Position numbers and translations under genes: made by a program
The notes under the pieces: generated by a model
Databases searched by the model: none
Told to the model about the DNA's origin: nothing
Seen by the model: only the letters and a program-made list of their open reading frames with translations
From: Cupriavidus sp. UYMMa02A
GTDB taxonomy: Bacteria > Pseudomonadota > Gammaproteobacteria > Burkholderiales > Burkholderiaceae
Length of the DNA stretch: 64,000 bases
Reading direction: 5' to 3'
Assembly: GCA_001725945.1 (NCBI GenBank)
Contig: LRMT01000281.1
Location: forward strand, 1-64,000
Part shown: piece after piece, positions 39,686 to 48,217 of the stretch
Layout of the letters: every line of letters starts with the position of its first letter
How positions within the stretch are numbered: the first letter of the stretch is position 1

Positions 39686-39991
39686 GGTAGGACACAGACA
39701 GCGCCGGCGCGGCCCATTTCTCGGCATCGTTTGATCGAACCCCGCAGGGCTGTACCGTTGTCGTCGCACGCGATGGGGATATTGGCCTGCCGCGTCACGC
39801 CAACGCGCGGCCGAGACGGCAGGACCGGTCCGGAAATCGGTGGCGTGGCCGGTGCTGCCCGATGTCTTGTTCACGAGCTGGTCTACGGCCATGAACCCCG
39901 CCGGGGCATCTCCGCGCTGAACTTCTCGCTTGCGGCCGTCTCTCAGCAAAATTGGCCTATCGTCCGATGGCAATCACCAGAGGAGCAGGCA
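39686..39991. other. Intergenic stretch before the SDR gene
   Basis: Only antisense-like short frames are present and none has a convincing start. The promoter and GAGGAG site of the SDR gene lie at its right end. Confidence 0.35.
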
Positions 39992-40757
39992 ATGCGATTG
40001 CAGGGAAAGACCGCCCTTGTCACAGGCGCCTCTGGCGGCATCGGCCGGGGCATTATCGAGCGCCTGGCAAGCGAGGGGGCCGACATCGTTGTTGCCGTAC
40101 ACACGTCCGACAACGAAGCACAAGAAGCCGGCGAGGCGGTGCGCGCCCGGGGTCGGCGGGCTTGGGTGGTTGCGGGCGATCTCTCCAGCGCTGCCCAGGC
40201 CGCCGGTGTCGTGAACCAAGCGGTGGCGGCGGCCGGGCCACTGCACATTGTCGTCAACAACGCCGGTATCGAGGTCCGAGCGCCGTTCTGGGACACCACC
40301 GAGACCGATTACGACCGCGTGCTCGACACCAACCTGAAGGGTCCGTTCTTCCTGACCCAGGCCTTCGTTCGTCACCTGCGCGCCGAGGGCCGTGGCGGCA
40401 AGGTCATCAATATAAGTTCGGTCCACGAGGACCTCCCGTTCCCCCACTTCACCAGCTATTGCGTCAGCAGGGTGGTTTGCGCATGCTGATGCGCAACCTG
40501 GCGATCGAATTGGCGCCGCTTGGCATCACCGTCAACAATATTGCGCCGGGCGCCATTCAGACCCCGATGAACCGGAAGCTGGAGCATGACCAGGCCAAAC
40601 TGGACGCGCTAGTCGCCCAGATCCCGCTCGGCGCCTGGGCCAACCGGGCGACGTAGCCGGACTGACGGCCTTTCTCGCCAGCGATGATGCCGACTACATT
40701 ACGGGCACGACCTTGTACGTCGACGGCGGCCTACTCTGGAACTATGCGGAACAGTGA
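39992..40757 (+). CDS. Short-chain dehydrogenase/reductase, two frame breaks
   Basis: About 256 aa when repaired. Classical SDR: cofactor motif TGASGGIGRGII (residues about 12-23), NNAG in VVNNAGIEVRAP, the catalytic Ser in VINISSVHED and Tyr-Lys in SYCVSKGG once the break near 40470 is repaired. A second break near 40655 separates LGAWANR from DVAGLTAFLASDDADYITG. It resembles glucose 1-dehydrogenase-type SDRs. Its stop overlaps the start of the trehalase gene, and a sugar or polyol substrate would fit; not proven. Confidence 0.8.
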
Positions 40758-42573
40758 CCGGATCGAACCGAACGCCGCGCCGGACAGAGCGGGCTTCGCC
40801 CCGCATGTCGCGCCGACTCCCCACGCCGCCACGGCGGGCGCCGAGCGCACCGTCTCCGCCACCGCCGGTGCCGGCCATCCTGCGCCTGGCGGCAGCGGCG
40901 ACCAGCCTTCCCGGGACGTTCACGGCCACCATTCGCACGCGCCGCTAGTCACGCGGCTGTCGGCACCCGGGCCGCACGCCCTCGCCGGTTGTGCGCAGGC
41001 CGATCCGCTGTCGCCCGCCGAACGCTATGCAGAGTTCTTTGTCGCGGTGCAGCGCAGCAACGTGTTCGCCGACAGCAAGACCTTTCCCGATTGCGTGCCA
41101 CGCCGCCCGCCCGACGACATACTGGCCGACTATCGTGCCCGGCGCGACGACCCCGGCTTCTCGCTGGCGCACTTCGTGGGCGAGAACTTCACGATTGAGG
41201 CGGTCCATGCCAGCCACTACGTCTCGGACCCGGCCAGCACCCTGCTCGACCACATCCACGGCCTGTGGCCGGTCCTGACGCGCCAGCCGCGCGACCACCC
41301 CTCGTTCTGCTCGCTTTTGCCATTGCCGAACAGCTACGTGGTGCCCGGCGGCCGCTTCGGCGAGCTGTACTACTGGGACTCGTACTTCACGATGCTGGGG
41401 CTCGCAGCCGGCGGCCGGCTCGACCTCCTGCAGGCGATGGCGGACAACTTCGCCTACCTGATCGATACCTATGGCCACGTGCCCAATGGCACCCGCTCGT
41501 ACTACCTGAGCCGTTCCCAGCCACCGGTATTCGCGCTGATGACCGACCTCTTCGACGTCCACGGCGACCGCGCGGCGACTGGGTACCTAGCGCAGCTTTG
41601 TCGCGAACATGCGTTCTGGATGGATGGAGCCGGCTGCCTCACACCTGGATGCGCGCATCGTCGCACCGTGTGCACCGCCGCGGGTGTGCGTATCAACCGC
41701 TACTGGGACGACCACGCCCACCCGCGCGAGGAGGCCTACGCCGAGGACACCGAGACCGCCGGACGCACCGCACGACCGTGCCACCACGTGTACCGCGACC
41801 TCCGTGCGGCGGCCGAATCGGGCTGGGACTTCAGCTCCCGCTGGCTCGACGACCCGGCCGACCTTGCCACCATCCGCACCACCGCACTGCTGCCGGTCGA
41901 TCTGAACGCGCTGCTCTGGTACACCGAGACCCGCATCGCCAATCTGTACGAGGCGGCCGGCGACGCTGCAGCGGCTCATCGCTACCAGTCCATGGCCGAT
42001 GCGCGCCAGGCCACTATGGACGCCTTGATGTGGGATGACGCCACCGGCGCCTGGTTCGATTACGACTGGCAGCGCGACGCACGCTCACCGCGCCTGACCG
42101 CCGCCACCGCCATGCCGCTCTACCTCGGTCTGTCCGACCCCGACCGTGCCGCCCGCGTGGCCGACACGATCACGTCCCGGCTCCTCGCACCGGGCGGCAT
42201 CGCGACCACCGAACACTTCTCCGGCCAGCAATGGGACCGTCCCAATGGCTGGGCACCGCTCCAGTGGATCGCCGTGCAAGGCCTGCGCCGATACGGGCAC
42301 ACGGAGCTGGCCGAAGACATCGCCAGCCGCTGGCTGCACACGGTCGCGGATCTTTACTCGCGCGAATGCAAGCTGGTGGAGAAATACCGGTTGACCCGGG
42401 CGGGGCCGCGCGTGGTGGGGGGCAGCGGCGGCGAGTATCCGCTCCAGGACGGCTTCGGCTGGACAAACGGTGTGGTCGGGGCGCTGCTGCGGGATTATGA
42501 CGGCCATCCTGCGGCCGGGATGTGCGGGGTGAAGTGCCGGATGGACGACGGCAAGGGCGCGCCCAATACATAG
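40744..42573 (+). CDS. Alpha,alpha-trehalase (GH37)
   Basis: 609 aa from ATG 40744, which overlaps the SDR stop by 14 nt. Both trehalase signatures are present: PGGRFGELYYWDSYF (residues about 201-215) and QQWDRPNGWAPLQW near residue 495. The catalytic-acid region AAAESGWDFSSRW lies near 357. It hydrolyses trehalose to two glucoses. The first about 70 residues are low-complexity and show no clean signal peptide in this frame. A parallel frame at 40754 looks more hydrophobic, so the true N-terminus may be shifted by a missing base and the enzyme may be periplasmic (TreA) rather than cytosolic (TreF). Confidence 0.9.
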   Translation: MRNSDRIEPNAAPDRAGFAPHVAPTPHAATAGAERTVSATAGAGHPAPGGSGDQPSRDVHGHHSHAPLVTRLSAPGPHALAGCAQADPLSPAERYAEFFVAVQRSNVFADSKTFPDCVPRRPPDDILADYRARRDDPGFSLAHFVGENFTIEAVHASHYVSDPASTLLDHIHGLWPVLTRQPRDHPSFCSLLPLPNSYVVPGGRFGELYYWDSYFTMLGLAAGGRLDLLQAMADNFAYLIDTYGHVPNGTRSYYLSRSQPPVFALMTDLFDVHGDRAATGYLAQLCREHAFWMDGAGCLTPGCAHRRTVCTAAGVRINRYWDDHAHPREEAYAEDTETAGRTARPCHHVYRDLRAAAESGWDFSSRWLDDPADLATIRTTALLPVDLNALLWYTETRIANLYEAAGDAAAAHRYQSMADARQATMDALMWDDATGAWFDYDWQRDARSPRLTAATAMPLYLGLSDPDRAARVADTITSRLLAPGGIATTEHFSGQQWDRPNGWAPLQWIAVQGLRRYGHTELAEDIASRWLHTVADLYSRECKLVEKYRLTRAGPRVVGGSGGEYPLQDGFGWTNGVVGALLRDYDGHPAAGMCGVKCRMDDGKGAPNT

Positions 42574-42756
42574 GGTGAAGTCAAGTGCTCAGCATCGAGA
42601 AAGTGTTGCCAACCTGGTGGGGTGAGTCAGGCCGCAATGTCTCCATTTAGCACTTTCCCTTAATGCCTTTCCCCAAGTGCTACGGGTTGCAGTTGCGCCC
42701 ATACTGGTGGCTCGCCGTCCACGTGGCGAGCACTTTGACCCCTGGAATCTGCCGCC

Positions 42757-42966
42757 ATGCTTGCAATTGTTGTCTGGATCACCTGCTCTTTCGCGATTGG
42801 CCTGCTTGCCAACGCACTGGGACGCTCGGGCGCCACATGGCTTATCTTTTCGTTGATCCTGAGCCCGTCGCTTGGGCTGTTAATCGTCGCCGTACTCGAC
42901 AAGAAGTGGAATAAGTCCGCTCGCGTGATGGCTGGCATTGAACCTGCGGCGTTAGCACCCGTATAG
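42757..42966 (+). CDS. Small two-segment membrane protein (69 aa)
   Basis: A 69-residue protein with two predicted membrane helices, MLAIVVWITCSFAIGLLANA and TWLIFSLILSPSLGLLIVAV, followed by a short basic tail (DKKWNKSARV). It has no recognised family domain. Composition is lower in GC than the neighbours. A perfect 20-bp palindrome follows 21 bp after the stop. The function is unknown. Confidence 0.55.
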   Translation: MLAIVVWITCSFAIGLLANALGRSGATWLIFSLILSPSLGLLIVAVLDKKWNKSARVMAGIEPAALAPV

Positions 42967-42987
42967 CCAGCCGGCGGAAACTTTTCG

Positions 42988-43007
42988 GGGTCATCGTACG
43001 ATGACCC
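42988..43007. repeat. Perfect 20-bp palindrome GGGTCATCGTACGATGACCC
   Basis: Self-complementary over all 20 bases with no spacer. It follows the small membrane protein gene and precedes the cpoB remnant. It could be an operator, a recombination site or part of a terminator; no T-tract follows. Confidence 0.75.
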
Positions 43008-43049
43008 GATGCTGCGGTTCGCCGTCTAAGCCGAACTCGCCGCCAGAAA

Positions 43050-43330
43050 CAAGACCCCTCACAGAGGAGAATGTAGGGGTCGCCGGAATCTGAGAATGCG
43101 CGGCTCGAACTTCTTCAGTCGCGCATCCAGGTCGGCGTAGCAGTCCTTCTGCTGCTTCTGCAGCGTCCCCACAGTATTCCGCGTATCCCTTCGTTCTGGC
43201 CGCGTAGCCGCGCCAGTTCCTGGCATAGACTTTCGAGCTGGTTCTGCAGGTCGAGCTTGCCGCGGCTGTCCTGCTCGATGCGCTGGGTCAAGGTTGCCTG
43301 GAAAACCATTGAACTGATCGTTCTGCGCAC
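43050..43330 (-). pseudogene. cpoB (ybgF) N-terminal coiled-coil remnant
   Basis: Minus-strand reading gives FQATLTQRIEQDSRGKLDLQ and LCQELARLRGQNEGIR. After a one-base slip near 43172 it continues NTVGTLQKQQKDCYADLDAR and LKKFEPR. This is the trimeric coiled-coil part of CpoB/YbgF, the Tol-Pal-associated periplasmic protein of betaproteobacteria. The signal peptide and the C-terminal TPR domain are missing, and no tol-pal genes are nearby. It is therefore an isolated remnant of a duplicated or displaced copy. Confidence 0.65.
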
Positions 43331-43372
43331 CCCGTCATTATCGAAAACCCGGGCCTGCGCCGCGATGCTCAG

Positions 43373-43615
43373 CTAGTAACGGCCGTATCTGCCGCCGTAA
43401 AACGAGCCGCTGCGCGGGTTGGAAATGATGTATGCGCGGCTTCGCGCCCAAGTTTGCGCAGCGAGGAAGACTTCCGGTTCGCGTTGGCTCCAGTCGCTCA
43501 CCATCAGCGGAACCGAGTCGTTTTCCGACGTCGGGTACACAGCCGCCCTATGCAGGGCCGCCCGCCCGGGTGTTCCCGGGACGGTGATCATACGAATCGT
43601 CACGCGCATTAGCAA
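43373..43615 (-). CDS. Hypothetical small protein (80 aa), doubtful
   Basis: An open frame ending in SNPRSGSFYGGRYGRY. No recognised domain; start and reality are uncertain. It sits between the cpoB remnant and the phn promoter region. Confidence 0.25.
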   Translation of the reverse strand: MLMRVTIRMITVPGTPGRAALHRAAVYPTSENDSVPLMVSDWSQREPEVFLAAQTWARSRAYIISNPRSGSFYGGRYGRY

Positions 43616-43751
43616 TGCAGAGAAGCCCGATCGAGAATAATTGAGAGGAATTCTGTAAAGCCATTATGACTCTTGTGTGACGAAACCAGAAGATACTTTC
43701 TTGCTGCGCTTGGATTCGATATAAACCGCTTCGCTGCCGAACGCTCGCTAT

Positions 43752-43769
43752 TCGTCATCTTGCTGTCAC
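43752..43769 (+). promoter_or_regulatory. Candidate Pho box upstream of phnC
   Basis: TCGTCATCTTGCTGTCAC: two 7-bp half-sites (TCGTCAT and CTGTCAC) separated by 4 bp, close to the PhoB consensus CTGTCAT-N4-CTGTCAC. It lies 46 bp before the phnC start, the usual distance for PhoB activation under phosphate starvation. Confidence 0.6.
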
Positions 43770-43814
43770 GGGCCATCTCCAGAATGCGCTCGTTATTCAA
43801 GCAAGGGAGTCGAG

Positions 43815-44660
43815 ATGAAGCATGCCATCGAAGTCCGCGGCCTGACCAAGTCGTTCCGCGCAGACCGCAAGGCGCTTGACGATGTCACGCTGCACGTCGC
43901 GCCCGGCGAAATGGTTGCCCTGCTGGGCGCCTCTGGTTCCGGCAAGTCAACGCTGCTGCGCCATATTGCCGGCTTTATCACCAGCGATGCCGGCGCGGGC
44001 GAGATCGTCGTGCACGGGCGTACCGTCCAGCGCAACGGGCGCCTCGCGCGCAATGTGCGCAGCGTCCGCTCGGAAGTCGGCTTCGTGTTCCAGCAGTTTA
44101 ACCTCGTCGGCCGCTTGCCGGTCATGACCAATGTGCTGGTCGGCATGCTGTCGCGCCTGCCGAAGTGGCGCAGCCTGTTGCGCCTGTTCAAGGCCGACGA
44201 GATCCAGGCAGGCCTCGATGCTCTTGCTCAGGTTGGTATAGACGACTATGCGTTCCAGCGTGCCTCGACGCTGTCGGGCGGTCAGCAACAGCGCGCCGCC
44301 ATTGCGCGCACGCTGGTGCAGAACGCCCGCGTGATCCTGGCCGACGAGCCGATCGCGTCGCTGGACCCGGAGTCGTCGCGACGCGTCATGTCGCTGCTCG
44401 CGCAGATCAACCGTACGCGCCAGGTGGCCGTGGTGGTGTCTCTGCACCAGGTCGACGTGGCGATGCGCTACTGCCCGCGCGTGGTCGCGCTGCGCCACGG
44501 CAAGGTGGTCTATGACGGCCCTTCCGCGGCGCTCACGCCGGACATGCTGCGCGACCTGTACGGGACCGAAGCTGAAGAGCTGCTGCACGACACCCTGGCC
44601 GGTGAACCGGACAGCGTGCCCGTACCGGCCCTGGCTTCCATGAATCTCGCGGCGGCCTGA
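43815..44660 (+). CDS. phnC: Phosphonate ABC transporter ATP-binding protein
   Basis: 281 aa, intact. Cytoplasmic ATPase of the phosphonate importer. Walker A LLGASGSGKSTLLRHI (residues about 37-52), Q-loop region FVFQQFNLVGRLPVMTNVL, signature TLSGGQQQRAAIARTL, Walker B VILADEPIASLDPES and the H-loop VSLHQVDVA. The order phnC-phnD-phnE and the Pho box upstream support the assignment. A GGGAG site precedes the ATG. Confidence 0.93.
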   Translation: MKHAIEVRGLTKSFRADRKALDDVTLHVAPGEMVALLGASGSGKSTLLRHIAGFITSDAGAGEIVVHGRTVQRNGRLARNVRSVRSEVGFVFQQFNLVGRLPVMTNVLVGMLSRLPKWRSLLRLFKADEIQAGLDALAQVGIDDYAFQRASTLSGGQQQRAAIARTLVQNARVILADEPIASLDPESSRRVMSLLAQINRTRQVAVVVSLHQVDVAMRYCPRVVALRHGKVVYDGPSAALTPDMLRDLYGTEAEELLHDTLAGEPDSVPVPALASMNLAAA

Positions 44661-44724
44661 GGGCTGTCGCGCAACGCGTTCTCTCCAAGACGTTCTACAA
44701 ACCGATTTCCAACCGGAGTCATCC

Positions 44725-45704
44725 ATGCTTCGCAGACTTTTCTCGCCGTGGTTGCATCGGGCGTGGTCGCCATGCCCGCCTTCGCGCAGGACGCCAAGAC
44801 CATGAACATCGGCTTCATCTCGACGGAATCGTCGTCGAACCTGAAGTCGGCCTGGCAACCGCTGATTGATGACCTGAGCAAGGCGCTGGGCGTGACCGTC
44901 AAGCCGTTCTTCGCCTCCGACTATGCCGGCATCATCGAAGGCATGCGCTTCAACAAGGTCCAGATCGCCTGGTTCGGCAACAAGTCGGCGATGGAAGCCG
45001 TGGATCGCGCCAATGGCGAAGTGTTCGCCTCCGTGATCGACAAGGACGGCAATCCGGGCTACTGGTCGCTGCTGATCGTCAGCAAGGACAGCGACCTCAA
45101 GAGCGTCGAAGACGTCATCAAGCACGGGAAGGAGCTGAGCTATGGTGCCGGCGACCCGAACTCCACCTCGGGCACGGCCGTGCCGGGCTACTACCTGTGG
45201 GCCGCCCACAAGGTCGAGCCGAAGACCCTGTTCAAGGCCGTGCGCGCCAGCAACCATGAAACCAACCTGCTGTCCGTGCTGAACAAGCAGGTGGACGTGG
45301 CCGTCAACAACACCGAGAACCTGGAGCGCTATCGCATCAATACGGGCAAGAACCCGTATGACCAGATCCGCGTGCTGTGGAAGTCGCCGCTGATCCCGGC
45401 GGACCCGATGGTCTATCGCAAGGACCTGCCGGCCGACGTGAAGAAGAAGATCCAGACCTTCTTCGTCAACTACGGCAAGGGCGCCGACGCCGCGCGCGAA
45501 AAGGAAGTGCTGGCCAAGCTGACCTACCAGGGCTTCCGTCCGTCGACCGATGCGCAGCTCGTGCCGATCCGCCAGATCGAACTGGCCAAGGAGAAGGCCC
45601 GCATCGAGACCGACACCACGCTCGCCGCCGCCGACAAGCAGAAGCAGCTCGCCGACGTGACGCGCCGCCTGGCCGAGCTCGACAAGACTGTCAGCACGCA
45701 GTAA
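44725..45704 (+). CDS. phnD: Phosphonate-binding periplasmic protein, break in signal peptide
   Basis: About 326 aa when repaired. ATG at 44725 follows a GGAG site. One missing base near 44740 joins MLRR to FLAVVASGVVAMPAFAQDAK, a clean cleavable signal peptide. The mature protein shows NIGFISTESSSNLKSAWQPL, VKPFFASDYAGIIEGMRFNK and SYGAGDPNSTSGTAVPGYYL, the phosphonate-binding Ser/Thr region of PhnD. It delivers phosphonates to PhnC/PhnE. Confidence 0.92.
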
Positions 45705-45783
45705 GCCGCACCCGCGCTGGCGGAAGCTTCCGCCAGCCGCCACATCCGTTCTTCCCTTCCAGCCACATCCGGATTTGCCCCCA

Positions 45784-46596
45784 ATGACCACCACTGCCAA
45801 GCACGCCCTGCCGCCCTCCCCCAAGAGCCAGGTTCGGCCGCCGCGCACCCCGCTTTCCGTGATGCTGATCTGGGCAATCGTGCTGGCGATGCTTGTCCTG
45901 TCCTGGAACGGCGCCGACATGCGTCCGCTGGACCTGCTGCGCGATTCCGGCAACATGGCGAGGTTCGCCGCCGATTTCTTCCCGCCCGATTTCCGCGATT
46001 GGCGCCACTACCTCGACGAAATGCTCGTCACGGTGCAGATTGCCGTATGGGGCACCGCCATCGCCGTGTTCATGGCCGTGCCGTTCGGCCTGCTGTGCTC
46101 GGCCAATATCGTACCGGCATGGATCTACCAGCCTGCGCGCCGCGTCATGGATGCCTGCCGCGCCATCAATGAAATGGTCTTCGCCATGCTGTTCATCGTG
46201 GCCGTCGGCCTCGGTCCGTTCGCCGGCGTGCTGGCCCTCTGGATCCATACCACCGGCGTGCTGGCCAAGCTGTTCGCCGAAGCCGTCGAAGCGATCGATC
46301 CGCGTCCCGTCGAAGGTGTGCGAGCCACCGGTGCCGGCCCGCTGGAAGAAATCGTCTACGGCGTGATTCCGCAGGTGCTGCCGCTGTGGCTGTCGTTCGC
46401 GCTGTACCGCTTTGAATCCAACGTGCGTTCCGCGTCGGTCGTGGGCATCGTCGGCGCCGGCGGCATCGGTACCGTGCTGTGGGAAATCATCCGCAGCTTC
46501 CAGTACGGCCAGACCTGTGCCGTGATGATCATTATCATTGTGTTCGTGACCGCCATTGATGTGATCTCGGCGCAGATCCGCAAGGTGCTGGTCTGA
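45784..46596 (+). CDS. phnE: Phosphonate ABC transporter permease
   Basis: 270 aa, intact. Inner-membrane permease with about six helices: PLSVMLIWAIVLAMLVLSW, LVTVQIAVWGTAIAVFMAVP and TCAVMIIIIVFVTAIDVISA are the clearest. The coupling (EAA) loop EGVRATGAGPLEEIVYGVIP contacts PhnC. It completes the importer and is 79 bp after phnD. ATG at 45784 was chosen over the upstream ATG at 45775 for its family-like start. Confidence 0.92.
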   Translation: MTTTAKHALPPSPKSQVRPPRTPLSVMLIWAIVLAMLVLSWNGADMRPLDLLRDSGNMARFAADFFPPDFRDWRHYLDEMLVTVQIAVWGTAIAVFMAVPFGLLCSANIVPAWIYQPARRVMDACRAINEMVFAMLFIVAVGLGPFAGVLALWIHTTGVLAKLFAEAVEAIDPRPVEGVRATGAGPLEEIVYGVIPQVLPLWLSFALYRFESNVRSASVVGIVGAGGIGTVLWEIIRSFQYGQTCAVMIIIIVFVTAIDVISAQIRKVLV

Positions 46597-46625
46597 TCGA
46601 TACCAATGCAGTTTGCAGAAACTCC

Positions 46626-47162
46626 ATGCTGACCCTGTCCCGCATTGAATCGCTGTTTGCCAGCCACGGCACCGCCTACTACGGCGGCGAAGCCATCAGC
46701 CAGACGGCGCATGCGCTGCAATGCGCGCAGCTGGCCGAACAGGCCCGCGAACCCGAGCCGCTGATCGTCGCCGCGTTCCTGCATGATGTCGGCCACCTGA
46801 TGCTGGCCGAAAGCAGCACCACCGACATGCGCCACCAGGAAGCCGCCGCGGACGCGCTGGCCGAACTGTTCGGCCCGGATGTCACCGAGCCGATCCGTCT
46901 GCATGTAGCCGCCAAGCGGTATTTGTGTGCGGTGGATGCGGGGTACTTCAGCACGCTGTCTGAAGCGTCGGTCCAAAGTCTTGCGCTGCAAGGTGGCCCC
47001 TACGATGCGGTCCATGCCAGCGCATTTGCCGCAGGCTCGCATGCGGCCGCCGCCGTACGCCTGCGCCGCTACGACGACCTCGCCAAGGTAGTCGACCTGG
47101 CTACGCCGCCGCTGGCGCACTACCTGGACGTGGCTGCACGCTGCGTGCGTCCCGCGGCATAA
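46626..47162 (+). CDS. PhnZ-like HD-domain phosphonate oxygenase
   Basis: 178 aa, intact. The phosphonate-operon HD family related to PhnZ, a mixed-valence diiron oxygenase that cleaves the C-P bond of 1-hydroxy-2-aminoethylphosphonate. Key PhnZ residues are matched: the gatekeeper pair Tyr19 and Glu22 in YYGGEAIS, His29, the HD pair His53-Asp54 in FLHDVGH, His93 and Lys97 in LHVAAKRY and Asp157 in VVDL. No PhnY hydroxylase gene is visible in the window. It either uses another hydroxylated phosphonate or serves a different C-P substrate within this phn locus. It follows phnE by 29 bp. Confidence 0.75.
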   Translation: MLTLSRIESLFASHGTAYYGGEAISQTAHALQCAQLAEQAREPEPLIVAAFLHDVGHLMLAESSTTDMRHQEAAADALAELFGPDVTEPIRLHVAAKRYLCAVDAGYFSTLSEASVQSLALQGGPYDAVHASAFAAGSHAAAAVRLRRYDDLAKVVDLATPPLAHYLDVAARCVRPAA

Positions 47163-47173
47163 GCGAACCGGTA

Positions 47174-47614
47174 ATGAGGCTGCGCGAGGTCCAGGGCAGC
47201 GACGCGGAACTGCTGCAACTCGCGGCCCTGCTCGCCACCATGGACGACGAGCCGGTGCTGCCGCTCGCCACCATGCGCGAGCGCTACGCGGCGATGCAGC
47301 GCTTCCCGTTCTACCGCTGCTACCTGATGGTCGACGCGCACGACGTGCCGTTGGGCACGTTCAGCCTGCTTCTGTTCCCGGTCATGGTCCACGACGGCCG
47401 CCCGGAGGCCATCGTCGAGGGCGTGGTCGTCGCGCCGCCGGCGCGCGGCACGGGCATCGGCAAGGCCATGATGCGCGAGGCCATGCGGATTGCGCGCGAG
47501 GCCGGCGCATGCAAGCTGGCGCTCTCGTCAAGCGCGAGGCGAGTACGTGCGCATACGTTCTATCGTGGGCTTGGGTTTGCGGAGCACGGGATCAGCTTCA
47601 GCACGGCCCTGTAG
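47174..47614 (+). CDS. GNAT N-acetyltransferase of the phn locus
   Basis: 146 aa, intact. GNAT fold: LGTFSLLLFPVMVHDGRP and EGVVVAPPARGTGIGKAMMR (acetyl-CoA loop, residues about 78-97), then SSSARRVRAHTFYRGLGFAE. It begins 11 bp after the PhnZ-like gene. It occupies the place of PhnO, the aminoalkylphosphonate acetyltransferase that protects cells or primes substrates for C-P lyase. Orthology to PhnO is not certain from sequence alone. Confidence 0.75.
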   Translation: MRLREVQGSDAELLQLAALLATMDDEPVLPLATMRERYAAMQRFPFYRCYLMVDAHDVPLGTFSLLLFPVMVHDGRPEAIVEGVVVAPPARGTGIGKAMMREAMRIAREAGACKLALSSSARRVRAHTFYRGLGFAEHGISFSTAL

Positions 47615-47650
47615 AAGCTCCGCCGATATCTCGCACACTTGGCGCCAGAC

Positions 47651-48217
47651 TCATCCCCCGACCAATCGCGCGAACACCTCAACCGAATCCGCGAGTGCGC
47701 CGCTGTTATCGAGCTCGACCAGCCTGCACCGCGCAGGAACGGCGAAGTCTTCCGTCGCGCGCGCAGGCGCTGCGCGATCGCCTTCTTCCGATTCCCGGCC
47801 ACGCTGGCGCAGCCGTTCCCCAAGCGCTTCTGGCTTGACGCGCACATGCACCGCGCACAGGTTCGGGTAACGCGCCACGGCATGGGGCAGGTATTCGCGC
47901 GAGCCGTTGACGATCACCTTCAGTCCGCGCGCCAGCCATTGCTCGATCTCCAGGCCGATGCCGTAATGCAGACCGTGGCTGCGCCAGTGCAGGGCCAGGC
48001 AGCCGAGCCCCGCGCGGCGCTGGAACTCTTCCGCGGACAGGGACACGGACGCCTCATTGGCATCCGCGTCGCGCGTGATGTAGCGATGTGCGACGACCAC
48101 GCGGTCGTCCGGCCCGAGCCGCGCATGCAGCGCGCGCAGCAGCGAGTCCTTGCCGCTGCCCGATGGCCCCATCACATAGAACAGGCCGGTACCGTCGATG
48201 TTCGCGGACCCGTTCAT
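47651..48217 (-). CDS. phnN: Ribose 1,5-bisphosphate phosphokinase
   Basis: 188 aa, intact. Converts ribose 1,5-bisphosphate from the C-P lyase route to PRPP. P-loop LFYVMGPSGSGKDSLLRAL (residues about 12-30), guanylate-kinase-like AHRYITRDADANEASVS and HWRSHGLHYGIGLEIEQWL, LNVRVKPEAL-like VHVRVKPEALGERL. Its ATG overlaps the stop of the DUF1045 gene by 4 nt. Both genes converge on the phnCDE run. Confidence 0.9.
   Translation of the reverse strand: MNGSANIDGTGLFYVMGPSGSGKDSLLRALHARLGPDDRVVVAHRYITRDADANEASVSLSAEEFQRRAGLGCLALHWRSHGLHYGIGLEIEQWLARGLKVIVNGSREYLPHAVARYPNLCAVHVRVKPEALGERLRQRGRESEEGDRAAPARATEDFAVPARCRLVELDNSGALADSVEVFARLVGG

Noticed and set aside
43947..45956. 669-codon open frame on minus across phnC and phnD
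   Set aside because: Antisense shadow of conserved transporter genes, with biased composition and no motifs.
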